A stretch of DNA of 64,000 nucleotides from DASRHT01 sp035293765 (GCA_035293765.1 DATGMF010000008.1:1-64000); one strand, 5' to 3'. Counted from the first letter of the stretch, positions 1 to 8,890 are shown. Program-made: numbers and translations. The notes: generated from the sequence alone by a model not told the origin.

Positions 1-272
1 TGGATCGGTACGGCTTCCCTCGTACCACTGCCAGGCAAGCCAGGAAGGTGAAGGGCTTCCAGACAGGGGATATCGTCAAGGCGGTTGTGGTATCGGGCAA
101 GAAGACAGGCACCTATACGGGACGCGTGGCAGTACGCACCATAGGCTCTTTCGATATCACCACGCGTCAGGTGACGATACAAGGCATTGGATACCAGTAC
201 TGTCATATCATTCATCATGGTGACGGCTATGGATACGAGAAAGGGAAAGGTGGCAATTCCTCCCTGGCTTAA
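1..272 (+). CDS. iscB: IscB-family RNA-guided nuclease, C-terminal fragment (cut by window edge)
   Basis: The open frame begins in phase at base 3 and gives about 89 residues starting DRYGFPRT and ending at the stop at 270-272. The run of motifs GFQTGDIVKA, GKKTGTYTGRVAVR, GSFDI, QGIGYQYC and DGYGY is what I know from the C-terminal, target-adjacent-motif-interacting part of IscB proteins, the IS200/IS605-associated RuvC/HNH nucleases related to Cas9. The RuvC, bridge-helix and HNH parts and any omegaRNA would lie upstream, outside the window, so activity cannot be judged. No transposase is visible here, and the next gene (nnr) is an unrelated housekeeping gene on the same strand. Confidence 0.8.
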   Translation, partial: DRYGFPRTTARQARKVKGFQTGDIVKAVVVSGKKTGTYTGRVAVRTIGSFDITTRQVTIQGIGYQYCHIIHHGDGYGYEKGKGGNSSLA

Positions 273-341
273 AAGCGCAGGGTCTCCTTGCCACGTTTTT
301 ATGAATCATAAATGTGCCAGAAGAAAATTTGGAGGCTCTCT

Positions 342-1940
342 ATGCATATTGTGACCGTGGCTGAGATGAGGGAATTGGAAGCGCAGGCAGATAAACAGTA
401 TGGGCTCAGTTCATCTTTATTAATGCAACATGCCGGAGAAAGCGCGGCGGAGATTTTTATCGCCTGTTTACCTGCTGATCATACAATCAATGGCCTTGAA
501 ATACTGTTTCTGATCGGGCCGGGCAATAATGGCGGCGATGGTCTGGTGATGGCACGCCACCTGGAGCAGGCCGGAGCAATTGTCCATCTGTATCACTGGA
601 AAGAGCACAGGTTGACTGTACGCGGACAGGCGGTCTCTGAGGAAGAGGCTGAGACAGCGACAGAGTTGGAGGCGATCATCCGGCACGTTCCGTACGTGGT
701 CGATGCCCTGCTGGGGACCGGTCATTCGCGGGCGCTCCCCGACGATATGCGCGCTTTGATTCAGCGTATCCACCAGGAGCGCGAAAAACGTCCCGAGCTG
801 CGTTTTGTCGCGATTGACCTGCCGACCGGTCTCAATTCTGATACTGGCGAGGTTGATCCAGGCACAGTGCGAGCCGATATGACTATTACGCTGGCCTGTC
901 CCAAGCAGGGCTTCTTCTTCTTCCCCGGGCGCGCCTATATAGGCGAGCTATCCGTTGGCGATATCGGTCTTCCTCCTGAACTGGAGAGCCATTTGCGGAC
1001 GGAGATGCTGACCGGCGATCTTATTCGTGACCTGTTGCCGCAGCGCCCGCTGGAGAGCAATAAGGGAACTTTTGGCAAGGTAATGCTCTTTTGCGGCTCC
1101 TTGCCCTATCCCGGTTCGGCCTATCTCGCGGGCTGCGCCGTGCTGCGGGTGGGTGCGGGCCTGGTGACGCTGGCGGTCACTGAACGTATGCTGCCCATCT
1201 ATGCCGGTTCGCTGCACGAGGCAACCTATGTCTTGCTACCCGAAGAGGATACGGAGAGCTTCAACCGCGCAAAGAAGCTTATCAGCCATCTGGAAGGGTA
1301 TAGTACGTTGCTGATCGGTCCCGGTCTGGGACAATCTCCGAATACGCGTGAGGTGATCCTGCAAATTCTGGAATACCTGCGCGGACAGCCCGATAAGACG
1401 CGTCCGCAGCTTGTGATTGACGCGGATGGGCTCAATAATCTTTCGGCGCTGGAGCACTGGTGGACCTTATTGCCCTCGGGAACGGTAATCACGCCGCATC
1501 CAGGCGAAATGGGCCGTTTGTGCGGCGGATTGAAGGTTTCGGGAGGCGATATTGATCGGCTGGAACTGGCTCGTAACAAGGCGCGCGAGTGGAAGGTGGT
1601 GCTGGTGCTGAAAGGCGCATGTACGATTGTGACGGAACCGGAAGGGCGGACGCGTATCAACTGGCAGGCCAATCCAGCCCTGGCTTCAGCGGGTACGGGC
1701 GACGTGCTGGCAGGTATGATAACGGGCTTACGGGCACAGGGATTATCGTCTTTCGATGCCGCCAGCGCGGGCGTCTACCTGCACACCGGCGCATCCGAGC
1801 TGGTAAGCGAGATAGTGGGTGATGCCGGTTTGCTCGCCTCCGATCTCTTGCCGCAGATCCCGCGAGCGATGGTGAAGACGGCTCAGCCGGGCAGCAGGAA
1901 GAATACAACGCAGGCCATGATGTACACCGAGACCAGTTGA
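342..1940 (+). CDS. nnr: Bifunctional NAD(P)H-hydrate epimerase / ADP-dependent NAD(P)H-hydrate dehydratase
   Basis: This cytosolic enzyme repairs damaged hydrated NAD(P)H: the N-terminal YjeF_N domain interconverts the R and S epimers and the C-terminal ribokinase-like domain dehydrates S-NAD(P)HX using ADP. The N half shows GPGNNGGDG near residue 60, DALLGTG near 130 and DLPTGLNSDTG near 160. The C half shows GTFGKVMLFCGS near 240, IGPGLGQ, DADGLNNL, TPHPGEMGRL near 385 and GTGDVLAG near 450. The 532-residue length is normal for the fused protein. An in-frame ATG exists at 312, but the ATG at 342 follows a GGAGG (331-335) at good spacing and begins at the usual family N-terminus. Its 3' end overlaps the convergent antiporter gene by 58 bases. 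Confidence 0.95.
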   Translation: MHIVTVAEMRELEAQADKQYGLSSSLLMQHAGESAAEIFIACLPADHTINGLEILFLIGPGNNGGDGLVMARHLEQAGAIVHLYHWKEHRLTVRGQAVSEEEAETATELEAIIRHVPYVVDALLGTGHSRALPDDMRALIQRIHQEREKRPELRFVAIDLPTGLNSDTGEVDPGTVRADMTITLACPKQGFFFFPGRAYIGELSVGDIGLPPELESHLRTEMLTGDLIRDLLPQRPLESNKGTFGKVMLFCGSLPYPGSAYLAGCAVLRVGAGLVTLAVTERMLPIYAGSLHEATYVLLPEEDTESFNRAKKLISHLEGYSTLLIGPGLGQSPNTREVILQILEYLRGQPDKTRPQLVIDADGLNNLSALEHWWTLLPSGTVITPHPGEMGRLCGGLKVSGGDIDRLELARNKAREWKVVLVLKGACTIVTEPEGRTRINWQANPALASAGTGDVLAGMITGLRAQGLSSFDAASAGVYLHTGASELVSEIVGDAGLLASDLLPQIPRAMVKTAQPGSRKNTTQAMMYTETS

Positions 1941-3049
1941 ACGCCCGCTAACCAGGAGGTTTCGCCATCCAGGCTGATGAAGGTGAACAGGATCGTTGCC
2001 AGTCCCAGGATCACCAGTTCTAATGGCTGGAAGACCAGATCGAGCGGCGTAGTAAAAAAGAGGCTTATCAGTACCAGCACCGGAGCCACAAAGGTCGCGA
2101 CCTGGATCGAAGAACCGGCGGCAATAGCCATGCTCAAATCGATGCGGTCGCGATAAGCCACGAAAAGGGCACTGGAATGTTCGGCCGCGTTCCCCACGAT
2201 GGGAATGATCACCAGGCCGATAAATATCGTTGACCAGCCCAGTTGTTGCGCGACCGGCACAATTGCTCCCACCAGCAGTTCGCTATTGATCGCCGTCCCA
2301 ATCGTCGCGATAAAGAGCATCAGTATTAGTATCCACAGGCGGGGTGGTTTGCGTGTATCGACCTCCTGCGGGGCTGCACCTCCTGTAATGGCTGTGCTCC
2401 CGTGGTCCTCGTCGCCATTCTCTTCGGCCTCCTCGGGGCGCACGGGAGGGCGAGCAACGAGTTTCGCTCCCCTGCGCTCTCTGGGATTGCGGCGCACCGA
2501 GCGTACACGAAATATATGGTGCGCCAGATACATGGTATAGACCAGCAGCAGGATAACGGCGACGCCGATGCTTATAGACTCCAGGCGACTATGATTTTTA
2601 ATAGCGGTAGTGGCGGTATACGGGATCAGCAGACCGGCCACCGAAAGCACCATCATGGCGGAATACTGGCCCGCGTCGCGATTGCTAAAATATTGTCTGC
2701 CCCAGCGCCAGCCGCCAAGCGCAATCGAGCCCCCCAGCACCAGCAGAGCGTTACTGATAATCGAGCCGGTGATCGACGCCTTAACCACCTGAAGTAAGCC
2801 TTGCTGGAGGGCAAAGAGGCCGATAATAATCTCGGGCGCATTGCCAAAGGTTGCGTTAAGCAGGCCGCCGGCAATAGGCCCGACGTAGTATTCCAGGTTC
2901 TCGGTGGCCCAACCGATCAAGGCGGCCAGAGGGATCAGGCTCAGTGCTGAAAAAACAAAAATAGCCGTCTCTAGTTGGCTTCCCCCAACTAGCTCCAGGA
3001 TGGGGGCAACGACGGCTAATATAAGTAGCAGATATAACCAGCGTGGCAT
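1883..3049 (-). CDS. cax: Ca2+/H+ antiporter (CAX family)
   Basis: This is a membrane cation exchanger expected to expel Ca2+ in exchange for protons. About 388 residues with roughly eleven hydrophobic segments carry both conserved CAX repeats: NATFGNAPEIIIG near residue 70 and GNAAEHSSALF near 285, which form the ion-binding centre. A charged, acid-rich loop (EEAEENGDEDHG) separates the two halves, as is usual. The open frame could start at a TTG at 3064, but the ATG at 3049 has GGAG five bases upstream and is preferred. It follows rplI on the same strand with a 54-base gap and may be co-transcribed. Its end overlaps nnr tail to tail. Confidence 0.9.
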   Translation of the reverse strand: MPRWLYLLLILAVVAPILELVGGSQLETAIFVFSALSLIPLAALIGWATENLEYYVGPIAGGLLNATFGNAPEIIIGLFALQQGLLQVVKASITGSIISNALLVLGGSIALGGWRWGRQYFSNRDAGQYSAMMVLSVAGLLIPYTATTAIKNHSRLESISIGVAVILLLVYTMYLAHHIFRVRSVRRNPRERRGAKLVARPPVRPEEAEENGDEDHGSTAITGGAAPQEVDTRKPPRLWILILMLFIATIGTAINSELLVGAIVPVAQQLGWSTIFIGLVIIPIVGNAAEHSSALFVAYRDRIDLSMAIAAGSSIQVATFVAPVLVLISLFFTTPLDLVFQPLELVILGLATILFTFISLDGETSWLAGVQLVSVYIMACVVFFLLPG

Positions 3050-3103
3050 GGTATCTCCAGGCAAAAATACGCCTGTGACCAGTGGGGCTTGCCCCGCCTG
3101 GCA

Positions 3104-3571
3104 TTACTCAGCGGCAACCTTCTCAGACTCGTCAACCACTTTGACTGTAAGCTTTGGCTCCAATCCGGTTGCCACCCTTACGGGGATACTAAACGTGCCC
3201 GGAGTGCGAATAGGTTCCGCTAGCTCAATCGAGCGGCGGTCGATGGTAAGATTCTCGGCTGTGCGCAAGGCCGATGCGATATCCTGGCTGGTAATTGAGC
3301 CGTAGAGGCGTCCCTGGCTGCCAACGCGCGCTTTGAAGGTCAGCGAAACCTCTCCCAGGCGCTCCGCCAGTTGCCGATTGGTCTCATCCTGCTTCTCTCG
3401 CTTACGCTGTTCGGCGGCGACGCGTTGTGCGCGGTTAGCGACCAGCGCGGGCGTTGCTCCAGCGGCCAGGCGGCGGGGCAAAAGATAGTTGCGGGCGTAG
3501 CCATTGGAGACCTCTTTCAAGTCTCCGGCTGCTCCCAGCCCCTCGACGTTTTGTAAAAGAATGACTTTCAT
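3104..3571 (-). CDS. rplI: 50S ribosomal protein L9
   Basis: This 155-residue protein binds 23S rRNA through its N-terminal domain and reaches out from the ribosome by a long helix. The N-terminus MKVILLQNVEGLGAAGDL and NGYARNYLLPRRLA are diagnostic. The charged linker helix (around 55-75) and the C-terminal domain (KARVGSQGRLYGSIT onward) follow in order. A GAGGAG lies ten bases before the ATG. In many bacteria rplI sits with rpsF-ssb-rpsR; here it stands apart from them and is followed by the antiporter gene. Confidence 0.96.
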   Translation of the reverse strand: MKVILLQNVEGLGAAGDLKEVSNGYARNYLLPRRLAAGATPALVANRAQRVAAEQRKREKQDETNRQLAERLGEVSLTFKARVGSQGRLYGSITSQDIASALRTAENLTIDRRSIELAEPIRTPGTFSIPVRVATGLEPKLTVKVVDESEKVAAE

Positions 3572-3636
3572 CGTAAAAAGCTCCTCACAGAGGGGGTAAA
3601 AACCCTTCTTCCTCTCAACGCGATAATACGGCAGTT

Positions 3637-3665
3637 AGTATACACCTTGCGTTAAACGAACGCAA
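3637..3665 (-). promoter_or_regulatory. Putative sigma-70 promoter of rplI
   Basis: Read on the minus strand, TTGCGT (3660-3665) and TATACT (3637-3642) are separated by 17 bases, about 65 bases before the rplI start. The -35 box lies inside an 8-bp inverted repeat (CTTGCGTT/AACGCAAG), which may also end transcription from the desaturase gene upstream. The call rests on sequence only. Confidence 0.4.
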
Positions 3666-3742
3666 GCTCTTTGCCCATGCGACGAAATCAGAAAATGGTC
3701 GCAAATCAAACGTGCTTCGCATCACAGCCTCTCACCGCAAGC

Positions 3743-4786
3743 CTACCGGAGGGCAGCCTTTTCGGCGCCCAGTTTTCCTCTGCGCAGTGGCGCACTTACC
3801 TCATGTAAGTGATGGAGGATCTCTTTGTATGACTGCATAAAGCTGACCTCGGTATATGGAATACGTTGTTCCTGACAGAAGGCCATGACGATATGATGGG
3901 CCGCCGACAGATTGTTACGCGGCATGCCCGGAAACAAATGGTGTTCAATTTGATAGTTTAAGCCACCATACCAGAAGTCAGTCAAAGGGTGAGATCGGAC
4001 ATTACGCGAGGTTAAGACCTGTCGATAGAAAAATTCTCTCCGACTATTTTCGTCATAGACGGGCATACCTTTGTGATTGGGCGCGAAAATCGACCCCATA
4101 TACAGACCGGTGAGCGCCTGATGAACAAGGATAAATACAGCGGCTTTCCATGCACCAAAAAGGGCGATGAGGGTAGAACAATAGGCTATGAAGTGAATAC
4201 CCAGGAGGATCAACTCCAACACAGAGTTTTTGGGGCGTTTCTGCAAAAGGTAGCAGATACCCTGACATTGCAAATCAAGAAAGGTCAGGGTAAGCATAGG
4301 AAAGAAAAAATATGCCTGATATTTAATGATGAAAATCTGTATCAGGCTGCCTTTGCGCGGCAAATCTGCTTCTGAGAAAGCTAAAATAGGAATATCAAGA
4401 TCGGGATCGAGATCAAGGTGATTGGGATTGTTGTGGTGTTGATTATGCTTGTCGATCCAGTAGGCGCAGCTAATGCCGGTAAGCAAATTGCCCGTAATCA
4501 AGCCTAAGAGAGTATTTTTCCACGGCGCTCGAAAAACCTGTCGATGTCCGCTATCATGGCCGAGTAAAGCCAGTTGAGTGGTAACAAAGGCCAGATACAC
4601 GATAGCGCAAAACTGGAGCATGACCTGCTCGCTACTATGTACAACCAGCAGAAAAAGCCAGCTCGTGACAAGCATGGCAGCAGTTGTCATAATTTTCGTA
4701 CTATAGTAAGCTGGTTGCCTTTCTAGCAACCCCCTTTCCCTGATCTGTCTCTTCAACTGCCCATAAATACTAGCAGACGACGTCAT
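3743..4786 (-). CDS. Membrane fatty acid desaturase (front-end/acyl-lipid type)
   Basis: This di-iron membrane enzyme introduces a double bond into acyl chains of membrane lipids. The three histidine boxes are intact: HDSGH at about 77-81, HNQHH at about 114-118, and QIEHH at about 279-283. A Q at the start of the third box is typical of delta-5/delta-6 front-end desaturases, but regiospecificity cannot be read from sequence. Several hydrophobic segments (about 32-60, 62-76, 90-108, 190-225) fit a four-helix membrane core. There is no cytochrome b5 domain. The start lies nine bases after the stop of the membrane ATPase gene, with GGGAG overlapping that stop, so the two are very likely translated from one message. 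Confidence 0.9.
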   Translation of the reverse strand: MTSSASIYGQLKRQIRERGLLERQPAYYSTKIMTTAAMLVTSWLFLLVVHSSEQVMLQFCAIVYLAFVTTQLALLGHDSGHRQVFRAPWKNTLLGLITGNLLTGISCAYWIDKHNQHHNNPNHLDLDPDLDIPILAFSEADLPRKGSLIQIFIIKYQAYFFFPMLTLTFLDLQCQGICYLLQKRPKNSVLELILLGIHFIAYCSTLIALFGAWKAAVFILVHQALTGLYMGSIFAPNHKGMPVYDENSRREFFYRQVLTSRNVRSHPLTDFWYGGLNYQIEHHLFPGMPRNNLSAAHHIVMAFCQEQRIPYTEVSFMQSYKEILHHLHEVSAPLRRGKLGAEKAALR

Positions 4787-4795
4787 ACGTACTCC

Positions 4796-7570
4796 CTACC
4801 CTCGTTCTGCTTCCATTATACGCCGCATAATCCAGGTAGTGAAGATAGGTGTGATAATCGAGTAGAGGTGTCCTTTACTTCCTGTTACCAGATCGCGTTC
4901 GCACAGTTTCTTTAGTGCTTGATATACTACCTCTTCACCAAGTTGAGTTTGATGGGTTATCTGTAACGAAGTAGCGTGCCCTATCGTGGCTAATACCTTG
5001 AGGCAGGAACGCTGCTCTTCATTGGTGCGAGCCCACAGGTCAACGAAAAAACTATCCCAATTCTCTAACAAATTATCTATGGCGGTGGTAACATCCTGTA
5101 AGCTGGCAGATTTGCATCTTTTTATATTCAGGATATCAATCAATTCAGAACAGATTGCCTGAAGCAGGAAGGGATGACAGGCGGTAACACGAATGATTTC
5201 ACTCACGACCTCGTCATTAAAAATGTCATGGCCTGGCAGTTCGCTGTTGATAAGCGGATCGATGATCAGTTGGCGGGCCTCATTGTCGAGTAGAAAGCGG
5301 ACAGGTAGTGTTTTAACATGAACAAAATAGCTGGCCCACCCTATTTCGGCAGGGGATTTAACTCCGCAGAAGAGGAGCGTCAGGCATGGATGGTTTTCGG
5401 TCATACTACGGAACCAGTCGAGGAGCCATTCGATGGTAATTGCCGCCCTGTTCTCGTTCAGTTTTTCAAACTCATCAAATGCGAGTAATAGCTTCTTCTT
5501 GTCCTTTTGCAAAAAGGCTTCAACGCCTGCCAGCCATTCCTCGAATATGCCATAAGCTTGGCGCTCATTTTCTCTGGCAACCCTCTCCAGCTTTCTGTAA
5601 TCTAATTTGTGAACGGTGGCGGTGAAATGAGGAATTTTTGTTGATATGGTTGTATAAATTTTTTTTGCTATTTCCCATAGAAATCCCGCTAAGGTGGCTC
5701 GAACACTGGGTGATTGGAGGTCCAAAGTAATAGCGAAACAATTTGTGCCTAGCGAATTTGACAATTGGTTGAGGGTGCTGGTCTTGCCCATACGTCGTTC
5801 GCCTTTGAGGAAAAAGGCCGAACGCTTGTTAAGGGCGGGAAAGCCTTCCTGTGCATCGGATCTGTCAAGGCCAAGTTCTTTTTTTAGTGCCTCAATGATG
5901 TCCTGACGTCCCACGAAGAGGTGGTCGCCGGTTTGTAGTGCCGGGCCTACTCTATAAGGATTGTTGATGGTACCGGCTTCTATTGGTTCATTTTTTAAGA
6001 TGGTGAGCGCCTCTTCTGCCTGCTTTTTCCACTTTGTCACAAAGTCCTTGAGACGGTTGTTCTGACGCTCATTATGAAAAGCCGTGTCGGGCTGCACGCG
6101 TTTCAGATGATCTATCATGCGTCTCAATGCTTCTATGCGGCTCGCTCTTTCAAAGAATATCAGGTAACACTGCACCTCCAGGCTTGCGTTGCTTAACTCT
6201 ATCAGCGGCGCAACCCATGCTGGATTGACATAACCCGCCTCAGGTTGTAGAAGGGGTTCGAGGAGAGTGGCGACCTTCTGCATCTGGTCCAGCTCTTCGT
6301 AGGTTTCCAGCTCTCTAAGAATCAATTCCAGCATGGCCTGGTGAACCTGCCCTGCCTGCGTCGGCCTCTCCTTCACCACAAACTGGATTTCTTTCCATGC
6401 TATTTTAGGGTTCTGAGTGACGGCAATATAGAGCATCTCTTGCAAACCGGGCAGACGAAGAAATACGCATTCATCCCAATAAAGAGCAGAGCGATGCAGA
6501 TACTTGAAAACCTTTGGCGGATTGCGTCTGCTGGCCCAGCAGGCGATCATAGAAGATAGGCTACTGAAGGGATAGAGCTGTAAACGATAATTGCCGGCCA
6601 TGAAAACCAGGGCAGCGGCAAGGGCAGCAGGCAGATTAGGAAGGACGATATAAGTAAGACTATTTTGAATGACCTGTGTGCCTGGTATTGTTTGATAGCT
6701 AATATAGAAGCTGATCGTACCTCCTACCACTACACTACCTGTCAGGCAGAAAGCCCATCCGGTGGATAGTCCCCGCTGCACACCAACCCTCGTCTGCCTA
6801 TCAGCCCTTGCTTTAATGTTAGCTTGTATAGCAGCGTCAACTGCCAGGGCCAGAAAGCCTGCTGTGAGAAAGCCGGTGATGGCTCCTACTATGTTACCAG
6901 CGTCAACTATTTTAATGAGATCTGGACTCCAATGGAGGCCGTTTCTCATCGTCGTATAGGTCAAAAAACCTCCTAGATATCCTCCCAGCAGTCCCGCAAA
7001 AATTCCCAGGGGGGTGCCCAGGACAATACCTACCAGATGCCCAACCGCAGCAGAAGCCCGGTTCTCGCTTTTAATATCCCTGGCGCTGGCAAGCGTAATG
7101 CCACTGATCAGACCAAACATAGCCAGGGTAGTGCTAAGAATCGCAAGATACCCATGAGCCTCTATATTCGTATGAATGGCAACTCCCGCCCAGATACCGC
7201 CACCCAACGCCAGGGTGATGCCAAATGCGCGCCCGTACCTGGCTCCAAGCAAGGTGCATGTGCATGCAATAATGATTATAGGCCACGCTATATCGAGTAA
7301 TAAAACTGGCGGAGCAAGCGAGGGATCGAGTGGAAATGCTCCTGGTATGAAGGCTCTGAGGATGAGCCGGATGGGAATGGCAAGAAAGTAAGATATGAGG
7401 AAGAGCATGAATGCAAGCTTCCACATGGCTTGAAGACGCTCTCGGAAGGGTCGCTCAGACGGATTGCCCGGTTCCTCTCGCGCAAATTTCGTCGGCTGAA
7501 GAAAACAGGAAGACACGATGCAGAGCGGTTGTACGAATGGATGTCGTTTAATCTGTCTATATCGCATCAT
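4796..7570 (-). CDS. Multi-pass membrane protein with C-terminal AAA/STAND-like ATPase
   Basis: Residues about 49-330 hold some eight hydrophobic helices. A helical, charged linker (about 350-550) follows, then an NTPase module introduced by NPYRVGPAL and LFVGRQDIIEAL. Walker A is GERRMGKTST near 590 and Walker B is LLLAFDEFEKL near 700. The C-terminus after about 790 looks like a small winged-helix fold. Its start overlaps the stop of the HTH-ATPase gene as ATGA (7567-7570), indicating translational coupling. A later ATG at 7426 exists but has no ribosome binding site. The two proteins share the unusual P-loop core RRMGKT and may form a sensor pair. Substrate and output are unknown. Confidence 0.75.
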   Translation of the reverse strand: MMRYRQIKRHPFVQPLCIVSSCFLQPTKFAREEPGNPSERPFRERLQAMWKLAFMLFLISYFLAIPIRLILRAFIPGAFPLDPSLAPPVLLLDIAWPIIIIACTCTLLGARYGRAFGITLALGGGIWAGVAIHTNIEAHGYLAILSTTLAMFGLISGITLASARDIKSENRASAAVGHLVGIVLGTPLGIFAGLLGGYLGGFLTYTTMRNGLHWSPDLIKIVDAGNIVGAITGFLTAGFLALAVDAAIQANIKARADRQTRVGVQRGLSTGWAFCLTGSVVVGGTISFYISYQTIPGTQVIQNSLTYIVLPNLPAALAAALVFMAGNYRLQLYPFSSLSSMIACWASRRNPPKVFKYLHRSALYWDECVFLRLPGLQEMLYIAVTQNPKIAWKEIQFVVKERPTQAGQVHQAMLELILRELETYEELDQMQKVATLLEPLLQPEAGYVNPAWVAPLIELSNASLEVQCYLIFFERASRIEALRRMIDHLKRVQPDTAFHNERQNNRLKDFVTKWKKQAEEALTILKNEPIEAGTINNPYRVGPALQTGDHLFVGRQDIIEALKKELGLDRSDAQEGFPALNKRSAFFLKGERRMGKTSTLNQLSNSLGTNCFAITLDLQSPSVRATLAGFLWEIAKKIYTTISTKIPHFTATVHKLDYRKLERVARENERQAYGIFEEWLAGVEAFLQKDKKKLLLAFDEFEKLNENRAAITIEWLLDWFRSMTENHPCLTLLFCGVKSPAEIGWASYFVHVKTLPVRFLLDNEARQLIIDPLINSELPGHDIFNDEVVSEIIRVTACHPFLLQAICSELIDILNIKRCKSASLQDVTTAIDNLLENWDSFFVDLWARTNEEQRSCLKVLATIGHATSLQITHQTQLGEEVVYQALKKLCERDLVTGSKGHLYSIITPIFTTWIMRRIMEAERG

Positions 7571-8640
7571 GCCTCAATTACCCCTCTTGATCCATCTGCG
7601 AGACGTTGTAAAAGCTCTTCTCTATACGTGAGATCATCAGGTCTATAGTCGTCGGCAGCCAGTATTTTGTCCTGGTAGATCAGCTCACCAACAAACTGGA
7701 GCAGCCAGGGGTGCCATTGTTCGCGCTCTTTATCCTGGCTATATTGTAGGAGCAGCAACCTTTCTTGCTCAGTAAACTGGGCTTGCTGGCTTTTTACCTT
7801 CACGAATAACTCGGCATCAAGGCGCGAAAATTGCCCAAGTCGCAGTTGCAAGAAGATATTAAAAAACGGGCTGGTCTCGCTACCAGCAACCCTGGCAACG
7901 ACATCAAAAAGTGGCTCTTTGCTGGCTATGATCAGGCCCAGAAGATATTGCTGGGCGATAGCGCGTAAGTTCTCAAGAACTTCTAAACTGAAATCCGGCT
8001 GCTTGCAAATTCCCTCAAATTCGTCAATACAAAGAATGAAAACTTCAGCCTTTGCTGTTTTTTGCGCTACCGCATCCTCTAAGGCAATGAGATTATTTTT
8101 TAAGTCAGGCTCGTCAGGAAGAGGGATATTCAGCGCGCGCAGTATTTCTTTTGTAAAACCGACCATGCCACAGCATCTTGGGCTGGTAGCGTCCAGATAG
8201 CCGATGGTATATTTATTTTCCCATTCTTCCTTGACAACCAGGCATAGGTAGTGAAGCAGCCAGGTCTTGCCCATTCTGCGAGGGCCGATAATGGATGTGG
8301 ACTGACCTGTACGCGCTCGGTGAAGCAACGTAAGTACTTCCCGCTTCCTGCCAAAGAACTCGCTGGGATCGGTTAAAGCCGCATTGCACAAAAAAACCGG
8401 GCGGTCTTCATCCCAGCGCTGATGGAAAACACGGGGGAAAAGCTCCTCCGAACTTTTTTGATAAAGCTCACAGAGCTTACGCGTATAGTGCGGCGCAGGT
8501 GACGTGATACCACGCTCCCAGCGGCTCAAGTTGGCCTGCGTGGTGCCAATCATGGCCGCGACCTCTTCCTGCGACCAGCAGTGGTGTTTTCTTGCCTGTG
8601 TTAGCGCCGTATTAAGCTTCACGTTCACCGAACTCCTCAT
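7567..8640 (-). CDS. XRE-type HTH regulator fused to an AAA-like ATPase
   Basis: This 357-residue protein has an N-terminal helix-turn-helix (about 8-65, core SQEEVAAMIGTTQANLSRWE) and an ATPase domain introduced by FFGRKREVLTLL. Walker A is GPRRMGKTW (119-127) and Walker B is VFILCIDEFEG (200-210). There are no TPR or WD repeats, unlike the two large HTH/NB-ARC proteins in this window. It is probably an ATP-switched DNA-binding regulator. The ATG is preceded by GGGAG, which sits in a small hairpin (GCTCA/TGAGC), so translation may be damped. The upstream gap carries strong palindromes suitable as operators. It is coupled by ATGA to the membrane ATPase downstream. Confidence 0.8.
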   Translation of the reverse strand: MRSSVNVKLNTALTQARKHHCWSQEEVAAMIGTTQANLSRWERGITSPAPHYTRKLCELYQKSSEELFPRVFHQRWDEDRPVFLCNAALTDPSEFFGRKREVLTLLHRARTGQSTSIIGPRRMGKTWLLHYLCLVVKEEWENKYTIGYLDATSPRCCGMVGFTKEILRALNIPLPDEPDLKNNLIALEDAVAQKTAKAEVFILCIDEFEGICKQPDFSLEVLENLRAIAQQYLLGLIIASKEPLFDVVARVAGSETSPFFNIFLQLRLGQFSRLDAELFVKVKSQQAQFTEQERLLLLQYSQDKEREQWHPWLLQFVGELIYQDKILAADDYRPDDLTYREELLQRLADGSRGVIEA

Positions 8641-8688
8641 CTACTGCTCAGCTCCCTGAGCAAAATGTATGTTTTGACTGGAAGAGCG

Positions 8689-8739
8689 GCAGCGTATAAC
8701 AAATATCTGGTAATATATCATGTTTATATCATACGCTGC
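8689..8739. promoter_or_regulatory. Inverted repeat upstream of the HTH-ATPase gene
   Basis: GCAGCGTAT (8689-8697) and ATACGCTGC (8731-8739) form a perfect 9-bp inverted repeat with an AT-rich centre that also holds two near copies of TATATCAT. It lies 50-100 bases before the HTH-ATPase start, where an operator for that regulator would be expected. The function is inferred. Confidence 0.4.
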
Positions 8740-8742
8740 GCT

Positions 8743-8784
8743 TTTTGCCAATGAATTAATTTGCCGGTTAATTCATTGGCAAAA
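8743..8784. repeat. Perfect 17-bp inverted repeat (hairpin or operator)
   Basis: TTTTGCCAATGAATTAA (8743-8759) is exactly complementary to 8768-8784, with an 8-base loop. The stem is AT-rich and neither side is followed by a clear T tract, so it is not a textbook terminator. It sits just past the stop of the micro-peptide gene and upstream of the HTH-ATPase gene, so it could be an attenuating hairpin or an operator. Confidence 0.6.
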
Positions 8785-8797
8785 TATCCTTCAAACC

Positions 8798-8890
8798 TCA
8801 GCGTGACTTGATCAACGTAATCCCTAGAATGAGGCCCGCGATGAAACTGACTAACACCAGAATAATTGCTATCTGTATGTCTATTTGCAT
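8798..8890 (-). CDS. 30-residue single-pass membrane micro-peptide
   Basis: The ATG at 8890 is preceded by a perfect AAGGAGG six bases upstream, one of the best ribosome binding sites in the window. The product begins MQIDIQIAIILVLV, is hydrophobic for about 20 residues with glycines in the middle, and ends ITLIKSR, so a short outside N-terminus and a basic cytoplasmic tail are likely. The frame is open further upstream, but the strong Shine-Dalgarno picks this start. It lies 49 bases after the stop of the sigma-factor gene on the same strand. It may be a membrane partner of that sigma factor or of the ATPases downstream. I recognise no family. Confidence 0.6.
   Translation of the reverse strand: MQIDIQIAIILVLVSFIAGLILGITLIKSR

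Noticed and set aside
8743..8784. Intrinsic terminator of the micro-peptide gene
   Set aside because: The stem is strong but AT-rich and is not followed by a T tract on the minus strand; left as a hairpin or operator of unknown role.
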